Notes under the pieces: generated by a model | Seen by the model: the letters and a program-made list of their open reading frames with translations, nothing else | The model's database searches: none | Told to the model about the DNA's origin: nothing | In this document: one piece after another, positions 16,646-24,972 of the stretch | Layout of the letters: each line of letters opens with the position of its first letter | How positions within the stretch are numbered: the first letter of the stretch is position 1 | Assembly: GCF_023740735.1 (NCBI RefSeq) | Contig: NZ_JAMRXH010000023.1 | Coordinates: forward strand, 42,929-106,928 | DNA: 64,000 nt | Reading direction: 5' to 3' | Source: Nocardia sp. CDC159 | Lineage (GTDB): Bacteria > Actinomycetota > Actinomycetes > Mycobacteriales > Mycobacteriaceae | Made by a program: the position numbers and the translations under genes

Positions 16646-17896
16646 TTGACCACATCAACCGTATGGGATGCAGCGGCCCGCCGGATTCCGTCCGGGCCGA
16701 CCGGCCTGGGAACGTCCGCGGCTCAGTTCGTTCACGAGCTTCTCGCCCGCCCTGCCAGTAGTGGCGAAGTGGTCGATACCGCACAGGATGCGGCTCGCCG
16801 CGCTCCTGTCGACGCGCCCCGGGAATCGCTGGAAATTCCGCCCATCTGGTGCCCGCTACCGGTCCAACCGCGCGACGGCGGGATCGTCTTCCAGCATCGC
16901 TCGGAGGACTTCTTCCGGCGGATGGGGTTCGACGGGACCACCGTGCGATCCACACCGGATATGTGCACCGGGGAGCTGGCACGCATGTGGGCGCCACACG
17001 GCGATACCGAAGGGGTCCAACTACTGAGCGACTGGCTCATGTGGGCGTTGCTGTTCGACGATTACTACTGCGACGACGGCCCGATCGCGCGGGATCCGAC
17101 GGCATTCAACCATCTCGCCGCCAATCTCATGGATTTCGTCATGAATCCCCGACGAGCAGCTCTCGGCCTCGAGGATTTCGACGCGTTCGCCGCGAGTCTC
17201 ACGGACATCCTGGCGCGAGTTCGCCGACGGGCGAGCTCGGAACACGTACTGCAGTGCGCACTTTCGCACTACAGTTGGATGCTCGGCGCCGCGTGCGGTG
17301 TATCCGATCGGTCCGGGCGCTACATGCGCAGCGTCGACGAGCATCTGATCGCGCGGCCTCCGGATGGGGGGTCGCTGCCCGCGTTCTACCTCACCGAGGC
17401 CGCCGAAGGGACCTGCCTCGACGCCGACACCCGAGATCGACCCGATGTGCAGGCGTTCACGGCCGCGGCCGGAGCCTTGCTAACGGTGCCAACGGATGTC
17501 GCCTCGTTTGCGAGGGAACGTGATCAGCGCAGCCTGGAGTCGAACCTCGTCGAGATCATCGCTGTGCAAAACAAATGCTCACGGCAGGAGGCCGTCTATC
17601 TTTCCTGCGCCCTTTTGGAGGAGGTGATGGAGTTGTTCGTCACCTTGAAGGGTGTGCTGTCGAGAGGTGCTACGCCTGCACTCCACCGTTACCTCGAACA
17701 GTTGTCGAACATCGTCTCCGGGACCATCGAGTGGCAGAGGCGACTTCCCCGCTACGCCAAGAGTATAGATGCTGCGCCACATCGGGTTTCACCCGGACGG
17801 CTTTCCGATGCGCCGATTCACGAGGTGTCGGAACGGCGGCTGTTCTCCCGCGTCGAGCCACCCCCCGCCATCCGCTGGTGGTGGGAATTCATCTGA
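16646..17896 (+). CDS. Class I terpene cyclase, probable encapsulin cargo
   Basis: A TTG start with GGAGGAA upstream gives 416 residues. The catalytic alpha domain has the Asp-rich motif FDDYYCDD at 137-144, and an NSE-type triad TDVASFARE at 283-291 where the first position is Thr instead of the usual Asn. A distal RY pair (Arg369-Tyr370) completes the active-site set. The first 75 residues are rich in Ala, Pro, Ser and Arg and look disordered; in family 2B encapsulin systems such extensions carry cargo-targeting peptides. The closest known relatives in this context are 2-methylisoborneol synthases, but no C-methyltransferase gene is present, so an unmethylated C10-C20 diphosphate is the likely substrate. 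It sits between the two shell genes. Confidence 0.9.
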   Translation: MTTSTVWDAAARRIPSGPTGLGTSAAQFVHELLARPASSGEVVDTAQDAARRAPVDAPRESLEIPPIWCPLPVQPRDGGIVFQHRSEDFFRRMGFDGTTVRSTPDMCTGELARMWAPHGDTEGVQLLSDWLMWALLFDDYYCDDGPIARDPTAFNHLAANLMDFVMNPRRAALGLEDFDAFAASLTDILARVRRRASSEHVLQCALSHYSWMLGAACGVSDRSGRYMRSVDEHLIARPPDGGSLPAFYLTEAAEGTCLDADTRDRPDVQAFTAAAGALLTVPTDVASFARERDQRSLESNLVEIIAVQNKCSRQEAVYLSCALLEEVMELFVTLKGVLSRGATPALHRYLEQLSNIVSGTIEWQRRLPRYAKSIDAAPHRVSPGRLSDAPIHEVSERRLFSRVEPPPAIRWWWEFI

Positions 17897-17939
17897 CGCC
17901 CCGAGGCAAATCAACCAATACTTTCCGAATGAGACCATA

Positions 17940-19361
17940 ATGACCACCCGAGAATCAACTCCCGACCTCTCCCCCACCGGCCCCGCCGAACAACGCTCGC
18001 TGAGTACATCGGCCGCTCGCAATCTCGCCACCACGGTCAAAACCCCGCCGCTCATGGCGGGAATCACCGCACGGTGGTTGTTGCGCAAGCTCCCCTGGCT
18101 CGACGTTGCCGGAGGCGTCTACCGAGTCAACCGCCGACGGACCTTACGCCCACCCAGCGGAAAGGTCACCTTCGTCCGCAACGGCCCGGACGATATCCAG
18201 ATCCTGCCCGAGAGTCTCGCCCAGGTTCCGCCCCTGCGCGGCTACTACAACATCGACGTATTTCGCGACATCGTGAGCCGTTGCACGACAAGGGATTTCG
18301 AGGCGGGAGAGGTGATCCTCGCCGAAGGTGAACCGGTACAGGAGGCGGTCATCGTCGTCCACGGCCGACTCGAGCGCACCACCACCGGACCGTACGGCGA
18401 ACCCGCCCTGCTCGGGGTGTTGACCGACGGCGACCGCCTCGGTGACGAGGCGCTGCTGCAGACCGATCCGCTCTGGACCGCCACCGTCAAGGCCGTCACC
18501 GCGGGAACCCTCATGACGTTGCCCTGGCCCGGCTTCCTCGAAGTGGTCGACAACAATCCCGACCTCCGCGACCACCTGGCGGCCTACGTCAGTAATTCCG
18601 CCCTGCGCGTCAATGCCAAGGGCGAGTCCGAAATCGAGCTCACCGCCGGCCCGCAGGGCGAGGACGAGATCGCGACGTCGTTCGTCGACTACGAGGTCAG
18701 CCCTCGCGAATACGAGCTCTCGCTCACCCAGACCATTCTGCGGGTGCATACGCGGGTCGCCGACCTGTACAACGAGCCGATGGATCAGGTCGAGCAGCAG
18801 TTGCGGCTCACGGTCGAGGAGATGCGTGAGGAACAGGAGTGGGAGCTGGTCAACAATCCCGAATTCGGGCTGTTGCACAACACCTCACCCGACCAGTGCA
18901 TATCCACCCATACCGGCCCGCCGAGCCCGCACGATCTGGACGATCTGCTCGCGATGCGCCGTCGGACCGATCTGCTGCTGGCCCATCCCCGAACCATCGC
19001 GGCATTCGGACGGGAATGCAACCGGCGGGGGCTGGTGCCGGAAACCTGCTCCGAAGACGGCCATCGGCTGATGTCCTGGCGCGGTGTTCCGATCTATCCG
19101 TGCCCGAAGATCCCGATCACCGACTACCAGACCTCCGCCATCCTCGCGATCCGCACAGGCGAGCGAGAAGAAGGAGTCGTGGGCCTGTACAAGACCGGAA
19201 TCCCGGACGAGTTCGAGCCCGGCATCAACGTCCGCTACATGGGCATCAACCAGCGCGCCATGCTGGAATACCTTGTGACAGCGTACTATTCGGTGGCGAT
19301 TCTCGTTCCCGATGCCACCGGGATACTCGAGAACGTCAGCATCGCCGCGCCGAGGAGGTGA
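17940..19361 (+). CDS. Family 2B encapsulin nanocompartment shell protein, copy 2
   Basis: From ATG 17940 this is a 473-residue paralogue of the shell protein at 15199-16626. After the first 20 residues the two align without a gap to the last residue, at a constant two-residue offset. They share the N-arm RSLSTSAARNLATTVKTPPL and the fold-defining WRGVPIYPCPKIP and YMGINQRAMLEYL segments, and differ most in the first 18 residues and the inserted domain (about 98-213). That domain again has LWTATV in place of the phosphate-binding Arg. The ribosome-binding site is poor, unlike that of copy 1, so expression may be lower or coupled to the cyclase. Two retained, diverged copies suggest a mixed shell rather than redundancy. 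Confidence 0.92.
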   Translation: MTTRESTPDLSPTGPAEQRSLSTSAARNLATTVKTPPLMAGITARWLLRKLPWLDVAGGVYRVNRRRTLRPPSGKVTFVRNGPDDIQILPESLAQVPPLRGYYNIDVFRDIVSRCTTRDFEAGEVILAEGEPVQEAVIVVHGRLERTTTGPYGEPALLGVLTDGDRLGDEALLQTDPLWTATVKAVTAGTLMTLPWPGFLEVVDNNPDLRDHLAAYVSNSALRVNAKGESEIELTAGPQGEDEIATSFVDYEVSPREYELSLTQTILRVHTRVADLYNEPMDQVEQQLRLTVEEMREEQEWELVNNPEFGLLHNTSPDQCISTHTGPPSPHDLDDLLAMRRRTDLLLAHPRTIAAFGRECNRRGLVPETCSEDGHRLMSWRGVPIYPCPKIPITDYQTSAILAIRTGEREEGVVGLYKTGIPDEFEPGINVRYMGINQRAMLEYLVTAYYSVAILVPDATGILENVSIAAPRR

Positions 19362-19367
19362 CCAACC

Positions 19368-19601
19368 ATGCCCACCGACAGGCCGGAGAGCAAACAAGGA
19401 TTGCGGTACCACAGCCCCGCGATCAAACCTTCGCATTACGCCTTTGCCCGCCCTCGTGAACCGGAGGCGATTCTCGAGCCGGCACCGTACGGCGACTTCA
19501 CCGCCGGCTGTGAGCGGGCGTGCTGTCGAATCGACGAGGCGACAGGCGGATTGCTGACGAATTTGCTGAGCCGGATCATCGATCGGCGTCTGTCTTATTG
19601 A
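19368..19601 (+). CDS. Small protein of the encapsulin-terpene operon, unknown family
   Basis: This 77-residue frame starts 7 bases after the second shell gene. A near-perfect GAGGAGGTGA site, which includes the shell gene's stop codon, precedes its ATG by 6 bases, so it is very likely translated. I do not recognise the family. The first 45 residues are polar and proline-rich (ESKQGLRYHSPAIKPSHYAF), followed by a cysteine cluster GCERACCR (Cys 48, 52, 53) and a short amphipathic C-terminal helix GLLTNLLSRIIDRRL. No signal peptide is visible. Its position makes it a candidate cargo, assembly factor, plug or electron-transfer component for the compartment; this is inference only. Confidence 0.7.
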   Translation: MPTDRPESKQGLRYHSPAIKPSHYAFARPREPEAILEPAPYGDFTAGCERACCRIDEATGGLLTNLLSRIIDRRLSY

Positions 19602-19611
19602 GCAGGCTGTC

Positions 19612-19639
19612 GCTGGCGACGCAATGGGGCGTCGCCAGC
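19612..19639. terminator. Bidirectional stem-loop between convergent operons
   Basis: A perfect 11-base inverted repeat, GCTGGCGACGC and GCGTCGCCAGC, encloses a six-base loop. It lies in the 65 bases between the stop of the small rightward gene and the stop of the leftward mvaS. There is no strong T-run, so termination may be inefficient or structural, but the position fits a shared terminator. Confidence 0.65.
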
Positions 19640-19666
19640 ACCGCTGTCCATCGCACCGGCCGGGCA

Positions 19667-20839
19667 CTAGCACGTCTGGTAGATCCTTCGGTGTTCGGCT
19701 TGACCCGCGAGTCGATAGGATCCCGTACTCTCCTCGGAGAACAGGTGATCCATGCCTTCGGAACGCGATCGAGCTTCGTGCAACCGGCGGTATCGGCCAT
19801 AGGAGATCCTTTCCCTCCGGGCGATAGCGTCTCGGTTCGAGGCCGTTCGAATGTGCCGTCGGTAATCCGGGGAAACGGTGCCGGTCAGAAATTCCGCCAC
19901 GCATCCCGATCCGTAGCTCGCCAGCGCTATCGGGCGGTCGGCGAGATCGGTATCCGAATCGAGCAGCGACGCGAGGGCCAGATACAGCGAGGCGGTATAG
20001 CTGTTGCCGACCATTCTGTTGTATCGAGTGGTCTCACCGATGGCCCTTTCGATCTCGGCCGGATCTGGCGTGATCCCGTTGCACTCGAGCAGGTGACGAT
20101 GCGCCTTGTAGGCCATCTTGGTGAATGGCTGGTGATAGCAGAATGCTTGCAGCTCAGCCCATTCGCGACCACCCTGCTTGCGGTAGTCCGTCCAGGCCAT
20201 CTGCATCGCGTCCAGGTAGGCCGATATCGAGTACCGGCCGTCGACCACGGCCGTGCTCCGGTAGGTGGGACGCCAGAAATCCATCACATCGCTGGAGTGG
20301 ATTCCCGACCATGGGTCGAGCGTCATGATTCCCGGGTTCGCACTTATCAGCATGGCCACCGCCCCGGCTCCTTGCGTCGGCTCCGCCGCGGAGTCCAGGT
20401 CGTACCTGGCGATATCGGTCGCGATCACCAGGACGCGCTGATCCGGGTCTCGCGTGATCAACCCGGCGGCGAATTGAACGGCGGCCGTGCCGGCATAGCA
20501 GGCCTGCTTCAACTCGACGACGCGCGCGGTGTCGGGTAGGCCGATGAGCCGATGAAGATACAGCGCCGCGGCTTTGGCCTCGTCGACACCGCTTTCGGTG
20601 GCCAGCAGAACGCTGCGGAGCCCCTCGGTGCCGTGTCGTTCCAAGATCGGCGCCGCGGCTGCCGCCGCCATGGTGACGATGTCCTCGTCGGCAGCGGGGA
20701 CGCTCATCTGTTCCTGGCCGAGCCCCACCGTGAATTTCTGTAGCGGCTGTTTCCGTTCGGCGGCGAGTTCCGCCAAGTCGAGGACATAGTGTGTGGTGGC
20801 GACCGACAGATCATGTATACCCAGGTCGATGGCCGTCAT
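19667..20839 (-). CDS. mvaS: Hydroxymethylglutaryl-CoA synthase
   Basis: The enzyme condenses acetyl-CoA with acetoacetyl-CoA to HMG-CoA. From ATG 20839 the protein is 390 residues. The thiolase-fold catalytic triad is visible: Glu in LATESGVDEAKA, the nucleophilic Cys in VELKQACYAGTAA, and His in CYHQPFTKMAYKAH. GDSYTAS-type substrate motif appears as GNSYTASLYLAL. Its start lies 29 bases inside the end of mvaK1, so the two are co-transcribed. It is followed by the stem-loop at 19612-19639. Confidence 0.95.
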   Translation of the reverse strand: MTAIDLGIHDLSVATTHYVLDLAELAAERKQPLQKFTVGLGQEQMSVPAADEDIVTMAAAAAAPILERHGTEGLRSVLLATESGVDEAKAAALYLHRLIGLPDTARVVELKQACYAGTAAVQFAAGLITRDPDQRVLVIATDIARYDLDSAAEPTQGAGAVAMLISANPGIMTLDPWSGIHSSDVMDFWRPTYRSTAVVDGRYSISAYLDAMQMAWTDYRKQGGREWAELQAFCYHQPFTKMAYKAHRHLLECNGITPDPAEIERAIGETTRYNRMVGNSYTASLYLALASLLDSDTDLADRPIALASYGSGCVAEFLTGTVSPDYRRHIRTASNRDAIARRERISYGRYRRLHEARSRSEGMDHLFSEESTGSYRLAGQAEHRRIYQTC

Positions 20840-21845
20840 ATTCTCGGATCCTTTCACTAGGACACAACAATTCGAGCGTCGAAGGTGTCGGGGGGCCGTC
20901 CTGTACGGCCGTGGTCCACACATGAGCCGCACCGGCCCGGGACAGCGCTTCGACGACATCCGGCGCGGTCTCGGGCGTTGTCAGAGCGAGCACACATCCA
21001 CCGAGGCCGCCGCCGGTCAATTTCGCTCCCGCTGCGCCCGCCCGGGTCGCCGCGGCGATGAGGTTTTCGAGCTCGGGACTACTGACACCCCACCGGCGGA
21101 GTATCGACTGAAAAGAATTCATCGCACGTCCGAGCGCCGGAACATCCCCTGCCTCGATCATTTCGGCCGCCGAACGGGTCAACTCCGACGCGCGATCCAG
21201 CAGCCGACGGCATCCGGAAGAACTCTGCAGTTCCTCCGAAACCAGTTCGACGGCTCGGCGGGTGCTGCCGCATATTCCGGTGTCGGCGATGACAAGCGTG
21301 GCGCGCAGGCGTCCGCTCAACGTCCGGGCCGCGCCGTCCTCGAACCAGAGCAGGTGATGAGAAATCGCAGCCCACGCGTCGACCCCGCTGGCCCGACCGT
21401 GGGCGAGACGCTCCCCGCATTGCACCAACCGGAACAGTTCGATCGGATCGACGGCCCTGCCGACCAGATCGGCCAGTGCCGACACGCACGCCGCGGCGCA
21501 GGCGGCACTCGAACCCAAGCCACGCCCGAGGGGTATGGAGCAGTGCAGACGGAACTCGACCGGTAGATCGAGTAGGTCCCATTGCTGCCTGGCCGCCGCC
21601 ACCGCCGCATACAGGCTGGAACCGGACGAGCGGGAAATCTGATGTTGGACCCAGAAGCGGATACGAACACCTCGGCGACCATGGTCCGATTCGGTGGGAC
21701 CGAGATGCCGCGATACTCGCGCCGAAACGGGCAGGGCCGCAACAGGCAGCGCGATAGCGGGCGAGCCGTACACCGCCGCGTGTTCGCCGAGCAGGATCAC
21801 CTTGCCGTGAGCTCGCCCATGGCCCACAGCGGATTCGGCGGTCAT
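20811..21845 (-). CDS. mvaK1: Mevalonate kinase
   Basis: This GHMP kinase phosphorylates mevalonate at C5. The 344-residue protein starts at ATG 21845 with AAGGAAAAC upstream. Motifs are HGKVILLGEHAAVYGSPAIA at the N-terminus, the ATP loop GRGLGSSAACAAACVSA, and TGGGLGGCVLAL near the C-terminus. GEHAAVYG distinguishes it from the phosphomevalonate kinase at 11761. It sits 34 bases downstream of the XRE regulator gene and overlaps mvaS, forming an operon regulator-mvaK1-mvaS. In the CL190 type of operon mvaK1 and mvaS bracket the mvaD-mvaK2-fni-mvaA block; here the two have been split off together. Confidence 0.95.
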   Translation of the reverse strand: MTAESAVGHGRAHGKVILLGEHAAVYGSPAIALPVAALPVSARVSRHLGPTESDHGRRGVRIRFWVQHQISRSSGSSLYAAVAAARQQWDLLDLPVEFRLHCSIPLGRGLGSSAACAAACVSALADLVGRAVDPIELFRLVQCGERLAHGRASGVDAWAAISHHLLWFEDGAARTLSGRLRATLVIADTGICGSTRRAVELVSEELQSSSGCRRLLDRASELTRSAAEMIEAGDVPALGRAMNSFQSILRRWGVSSPELENLIAAATRAGAAGAKLTGGGLGGCVLALTTPETAPDVVEALSRAGAAHVWTTAVQDGPPTPSTLELLCPSERIREYDGHRPGYT

Positions 21846-21879
21846 GGCGGTTTTCCTTCCCTGCGACGGTGTGGACCGA

Positions 21880-23091
21880 TCAGGCCAGGACGCGAGCCAA
21901 CTTGACCAGATGGTCCAGCTCGGAACGAATCAGATAGTTGTCGTTGTCGACCACGTAACGCAGGCATTGGTGTGCCTCCGCGTTGTACTGCAGGTCCTCC
22001 GGCGACACGGCGGCGGCCTTCATCAAGGCCAGCGTGGCAGCGGTGGTATCGCACCGCAGCACATAGGCTTTGGCCTGGCAGAGATGAAATGCCGCACGGC
22101 GGCCGATCGTTTGCTTCTCGGTGGGTTCGACCATCGGCGCCAGTTTGATCGCCCGGTCGGGATCGTGGCGCGCGAGAGCGATCTCGATCTCGGTGAGGCC
22201 GACCTCGACAGGGCCGAACGGTATCCCCCGGGCCTGCCGGTCCTCGCCCAGTTCCCCGGCGGCCCGCCGCGCGATGACCGACAGGTCCATGCTTTCGCGC
22301 AGATCACCGGCGACCGCCGCCGCAAGGGCGGCCACCAGGTGCAATGCTCCCCACAGCACCGCTGCGTCGACGTCGGCGGGCGGGCGATCGCCGATTCGCC
22401 GGGCCGCCGCGAGAGCGAAATCGTGCCCCTGCACCGGTTTTTGTGAATGCAGCAGCTCGCTGGCGAGGTGCCACACGCTCGCCGCGACGAGTAACGGCTG
22501 CCGAGTATGGCTCGCGCTACTCATCGCGCGGTCGACAACGATGGCCGCGAGAGCGTGATCACCGCAGGCCGCCAGCACCGCACGCGACAGGTGGCAGGCC
22601 GTCGTGACCAGCTCCGCGGTATCGGTGTCCGGCTGCTGCCAATGGGCAACTCGGGCACTGTCGACCACCGCGGGCAAAGACCCGGCAAGGCGCGAAAAGC
22701 GCTGCGGTGAGCCGTCCCAAATCTGTTGACAATCAGTCAGTTTCGACCGTATCGAGGCGAGATCGGAACCGCAGTCGCCCTGGTCCCGAAGAGCGGGATG
22801 GTCCCAGAGAACCCGGCGCAACGCAACGAAGTCCTCGTCGATGTGGCCGGGAGACAGCCCGCCGGAAGGCCATCCGATGAGTTCGGCGGGATCCTCGATT
22901 CGCAGGACCTCCGCCAGCCGTGCCAGCACCTCGATGTTGTTCAGCGGCCGCTGCCCGGACTCGATGAGCCGCAGCCACTCTTCACTGCGCCCGACCAGAT
23001 TCGCCACCACTCTTCGTGGAAGCCCGCGCTGCCGCCGCCGGATTCTGAGGCGTTGTCCCACGGTCAATGGCGTCGGGGTGAGCGTTTGCAT
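21880..23091 (-). CDS. XRE-family HTH regulator with helical-repeat C-terminus
   Basis: The preferred ATG at 23091 has a good GAGGAA site and gives 403 residues; the frame extends to 23280 without coding character. Residues 8-65 form an XRE/Cro HTH (GQRLRIRRRQRGLPRRVVAN followed by LVGRSEEWLRLIESGQRPL). The remaining 330 residues are Ala/Leu-rich helices resembling the TPR-like sensor part of actinobacterial pathway regulators. It is the first gene of the operon carrying mvaK1 and mvaS, so it probably regulates precursor supply or the whole terpenoid locus. The ligand and operator are unknown. Confidence 0.85.
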   Translation of the reverse strand: MQTLTPTPLTVGQRLRIRRRQRGLPRRVVANLVGRSEEWLRLIESGQRPLNNIEVLARLAEVLRIEDPAELIGWPSGGLSPGHIDEDFVALRRVLWDHPALRDQGDCGSDLASIRSKLTDCQQIWDGSPQRFSRLAGSLPAVVDSARVAHWQQPDTDTAELVTTACHLSRAVLAACGDHALAAIVVDRAMSSASHTRQPLLVAASVWHLASELLHSQKPVQGHDFALAAARRIGDRPPADVDAAVLWGALHLVAALAAAVAGDLRESMDLSVIARRAAGELGEDRQARGIPFGPVEVGLTEIEIALARHDPDRAIKLAPMVEPTEKQTIGRRAAFHLCQAKAYVLRCDTTAATLALMKAAAVSPEDLQYNAEAHQCLRYVVDNDNYLIRSELDHLVKLARVLA

Positions 23092-23532
23092 TTGCTGATT
23101 TCCTCGGGCATCTAGGCACGACTCCCGGGTAGTCCGGAAACATGCCGGAACGACAACACCTTTCGGACCGAACAGAGTGAAAATCCAAAGATTCGGCTCG
23201 GTTGGGGGCGGCGCTCGTAGACGGCGAACGATGAGTGCGATGGGCAATTGCCGCTGAACGCATCCGGTTTCGCTCGTCACCTACCGGAACTGCCGCTCCA
23301 GGTCATTCCATCGAGTGCATCGGTGGTCGACCAATCTCAGGCTATCCCGCCCGATGAGTTCGAAATCGACTCGTTGTGCACACTGCTCGCCCCTCAGTGC
23401 GAGACCCGAGGTGATTGCATCGGCAATTTCATATCGTCTCGACCGATGCCCTGCCCAATGTACACGGTCGCGTCGAGGACCATCCCGAAACGCCGTAACC
23501 GGCAGATCTCAACGCATCCGTCAGCGCGGCTG
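23092..23532. other. Intergenic stretch before the XRE-mvaK1-mvaS operon
   Basis: About 440 bases without a convincing gene. It lies between the stop of the carotenoid-oxygenase-like gene and the start of the XRE gene, both leftward, and probably holds the promoter of the XRE operon. I see no clear operator or terminator. Confidence 0.5.
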
Positions 23533-24972
23533 TCACATCGTCGACGGGCAGACCCGGGTCGTGAAGCTCCCATGAAAGCCTGGGAAGAAGTGCCGGTCGA
23601 GGTGAGCGACAGCGAGCGGTCGTTGCTCGATCGCTCGGGCGTCGAGGATAACCAGGGCGGTGCGATGTTCGGCGGACAGATAGGTAACCGCGAGAATCCA
23701 GCCGTCGTCTTCCTCTGACTTCGCCGTCCGTGGGACGAACACCGGTTCACCGGCGAACTCGCCGTGAGAGAAGACGTGCCGACGCTCGAAACCGGTGCGG
23801 TGGTCGTATTTGACGATGGCCCCGTCGCGATCGGGGTGGTATGACGCGTAGTAGCTGTATCGATGGGCCCGACCGGTGCGACGCTCGTCGTGCATAGGAA
23901 ACTCGAGCGCGTCCAGACCCTCGATGTCGTTCAGCTCGACCCGCCCCGCCATGGTGATTCGCACGCGCGCGGGTCTGCCCATCTCCGGAAGTCCGTTGCG
24001 AAAGTCCTTCAGCGTGCTGGTCAGGAAATCGAAGGAGTCGTATCGCACCACATCGAGCACGACGTCGCGACCGTCGTCGTAGGCGTTGTCGACGTGGACG
24101 TATACGAAAGGCTCACATTCGATCACGCGGTGAGCCCCGCCGTCACGAGGGACCAGGACGATCCGCATCCCTTGTTCCGGACGGTAATCGGCGGCATCGC
24201 CCAATGCTCCGCGGCCCAACATCGCCAGCCCGGCGCGCACCGGATCGATGGTGATCGGGGCAAGGGCGAAGACCAGGTAGCGCTCGGTAATCGCGAAATC
24301 GTGTTGCACGACGAGGTTGTCCAAGCGAACCAGCCCTGCTTGGTGCAGGCGACCCGACGGATCGACCCGATAACAGCGGAGACCTGCCGGGATCTTTGGT
24401 CCCAGAGCCAGATCCATCCCGAAGTTGAACAGCTCGCCGGTGACAGGATCGATCTTCGGATGCGGCGAGAACCTACTCCACCGTGGGAGGCGGCCATCGA
24501 AATCGCATGGCCCGACGGTGGACAGGTCGTTCAGGTCGAGCTCCCACGGCCGACCCGCATCGCTGAGCGCCAGCAGGCGGTTCGCGTGGGGCACGGCGTG
24601 CGTGTTGGCCGTGTCCGCGGGCATCCGCCCGACATTGGCAGCTGTACCGGCCGCCTGTGTGTACAACCCTCGCACTCGCGCGCCCCGACCACTCTCTTCG
24701 GCGAGGAACTTGGGCGTACGAACGTAGCGCGACCGAAAGCGCACCACACCGTCGTCGATGACGAATCTGGACACGAGTCCGTCTCCGTCGAAGGGATGTC
24801 CGGCTCGAAAGCCTCCGGCCTCCCAGCGCGCCGGGCCATTCCGATACAGGGTCCCGCGCAACCCCTGCGGAATCGCGCCGACCACAGGCAAGCAGATCTC
24901 GTCCTGCGACTCCCGCGCCGGCTCGAACACCCGATGTATGGCCGTACTCCGGGCATCTTCGACCGAAGACAT
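23533..24972 (-). CDS. Carotenoid oxygenase-family protein (RPE65/CCD superfamily)
   Basis: ATG 24972 is preferred (GAGGGAGA six bases away) over GTG 24978; it gives 479 residues. Four iron-ligating His residues expected for the seven-bladed propeller fold are visible: His171 in SPHPKIDP, His224 in VVQHDFAIT, His293 in YVHVDNAYDD and His467 in PGFHGSF near the C-terminus. PFDGDGLV near residue 60 is also typical. Family members cleave conjugated double bonds of carotenoids, apocarotenoids or stilbenes with O2 and non-heme Fe(II). No phytoene synthase or desaturase is present nearby, so it may act on the product of the local terpene pathway instead. It lies next to the XRE-mvaK1-mvaS operon on the same strand. 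Confidence 0.9.
   Translation of the reverse strand: MSSVEDARSTAIHRVFEPARESQDEICLPVVGAIPQGLRGTLYRNGPARWEAGGFRAGHPFDGDGLVSRFVIDDGVVRFRSRYVRTPKFLAEESGRGARVRGLYTQAAGTAANVGRMPADTANTHAVPHANRLLALSDAGRPWELDLNDLSTVGPCDFDGRLPRWSRFSPHPKIDPVTGELFNFGMDLALGPKIPAGLRCYRVDPSGRLHQAGLVRLDNLVVQHDFAITERYLVFALAPITIDPVRAGLAMLGRGALGDAADYRPEQGMRIVLVPRDGGAHRVIECEPFVYVHVDNAYDDGRDVVLDVVRYDSFDFLTSTLKDFRNGLPEMGRPARVRITMAGRVELNDIEGLDALEFPMHDERRTGRAHRYSYYASYHPDRDGAIVKYDHRTGFERRHVFSHGEFAGEPVFVPRTAKSEEDDGWILAVTYLSAEHRTALVILDARAIEQRPLAVAHLDRHFFPGFHGSFTTRVCPSTM

Noticed and set aside
16646..17896. 2-Methylisoborneol synthase
   Set aside because: Context with 2B encapsulin suggests it, but no geranyl-diphosphate C-methyltransferase is present and the NSE motif differs; kept as an undefined terpene cyclase.
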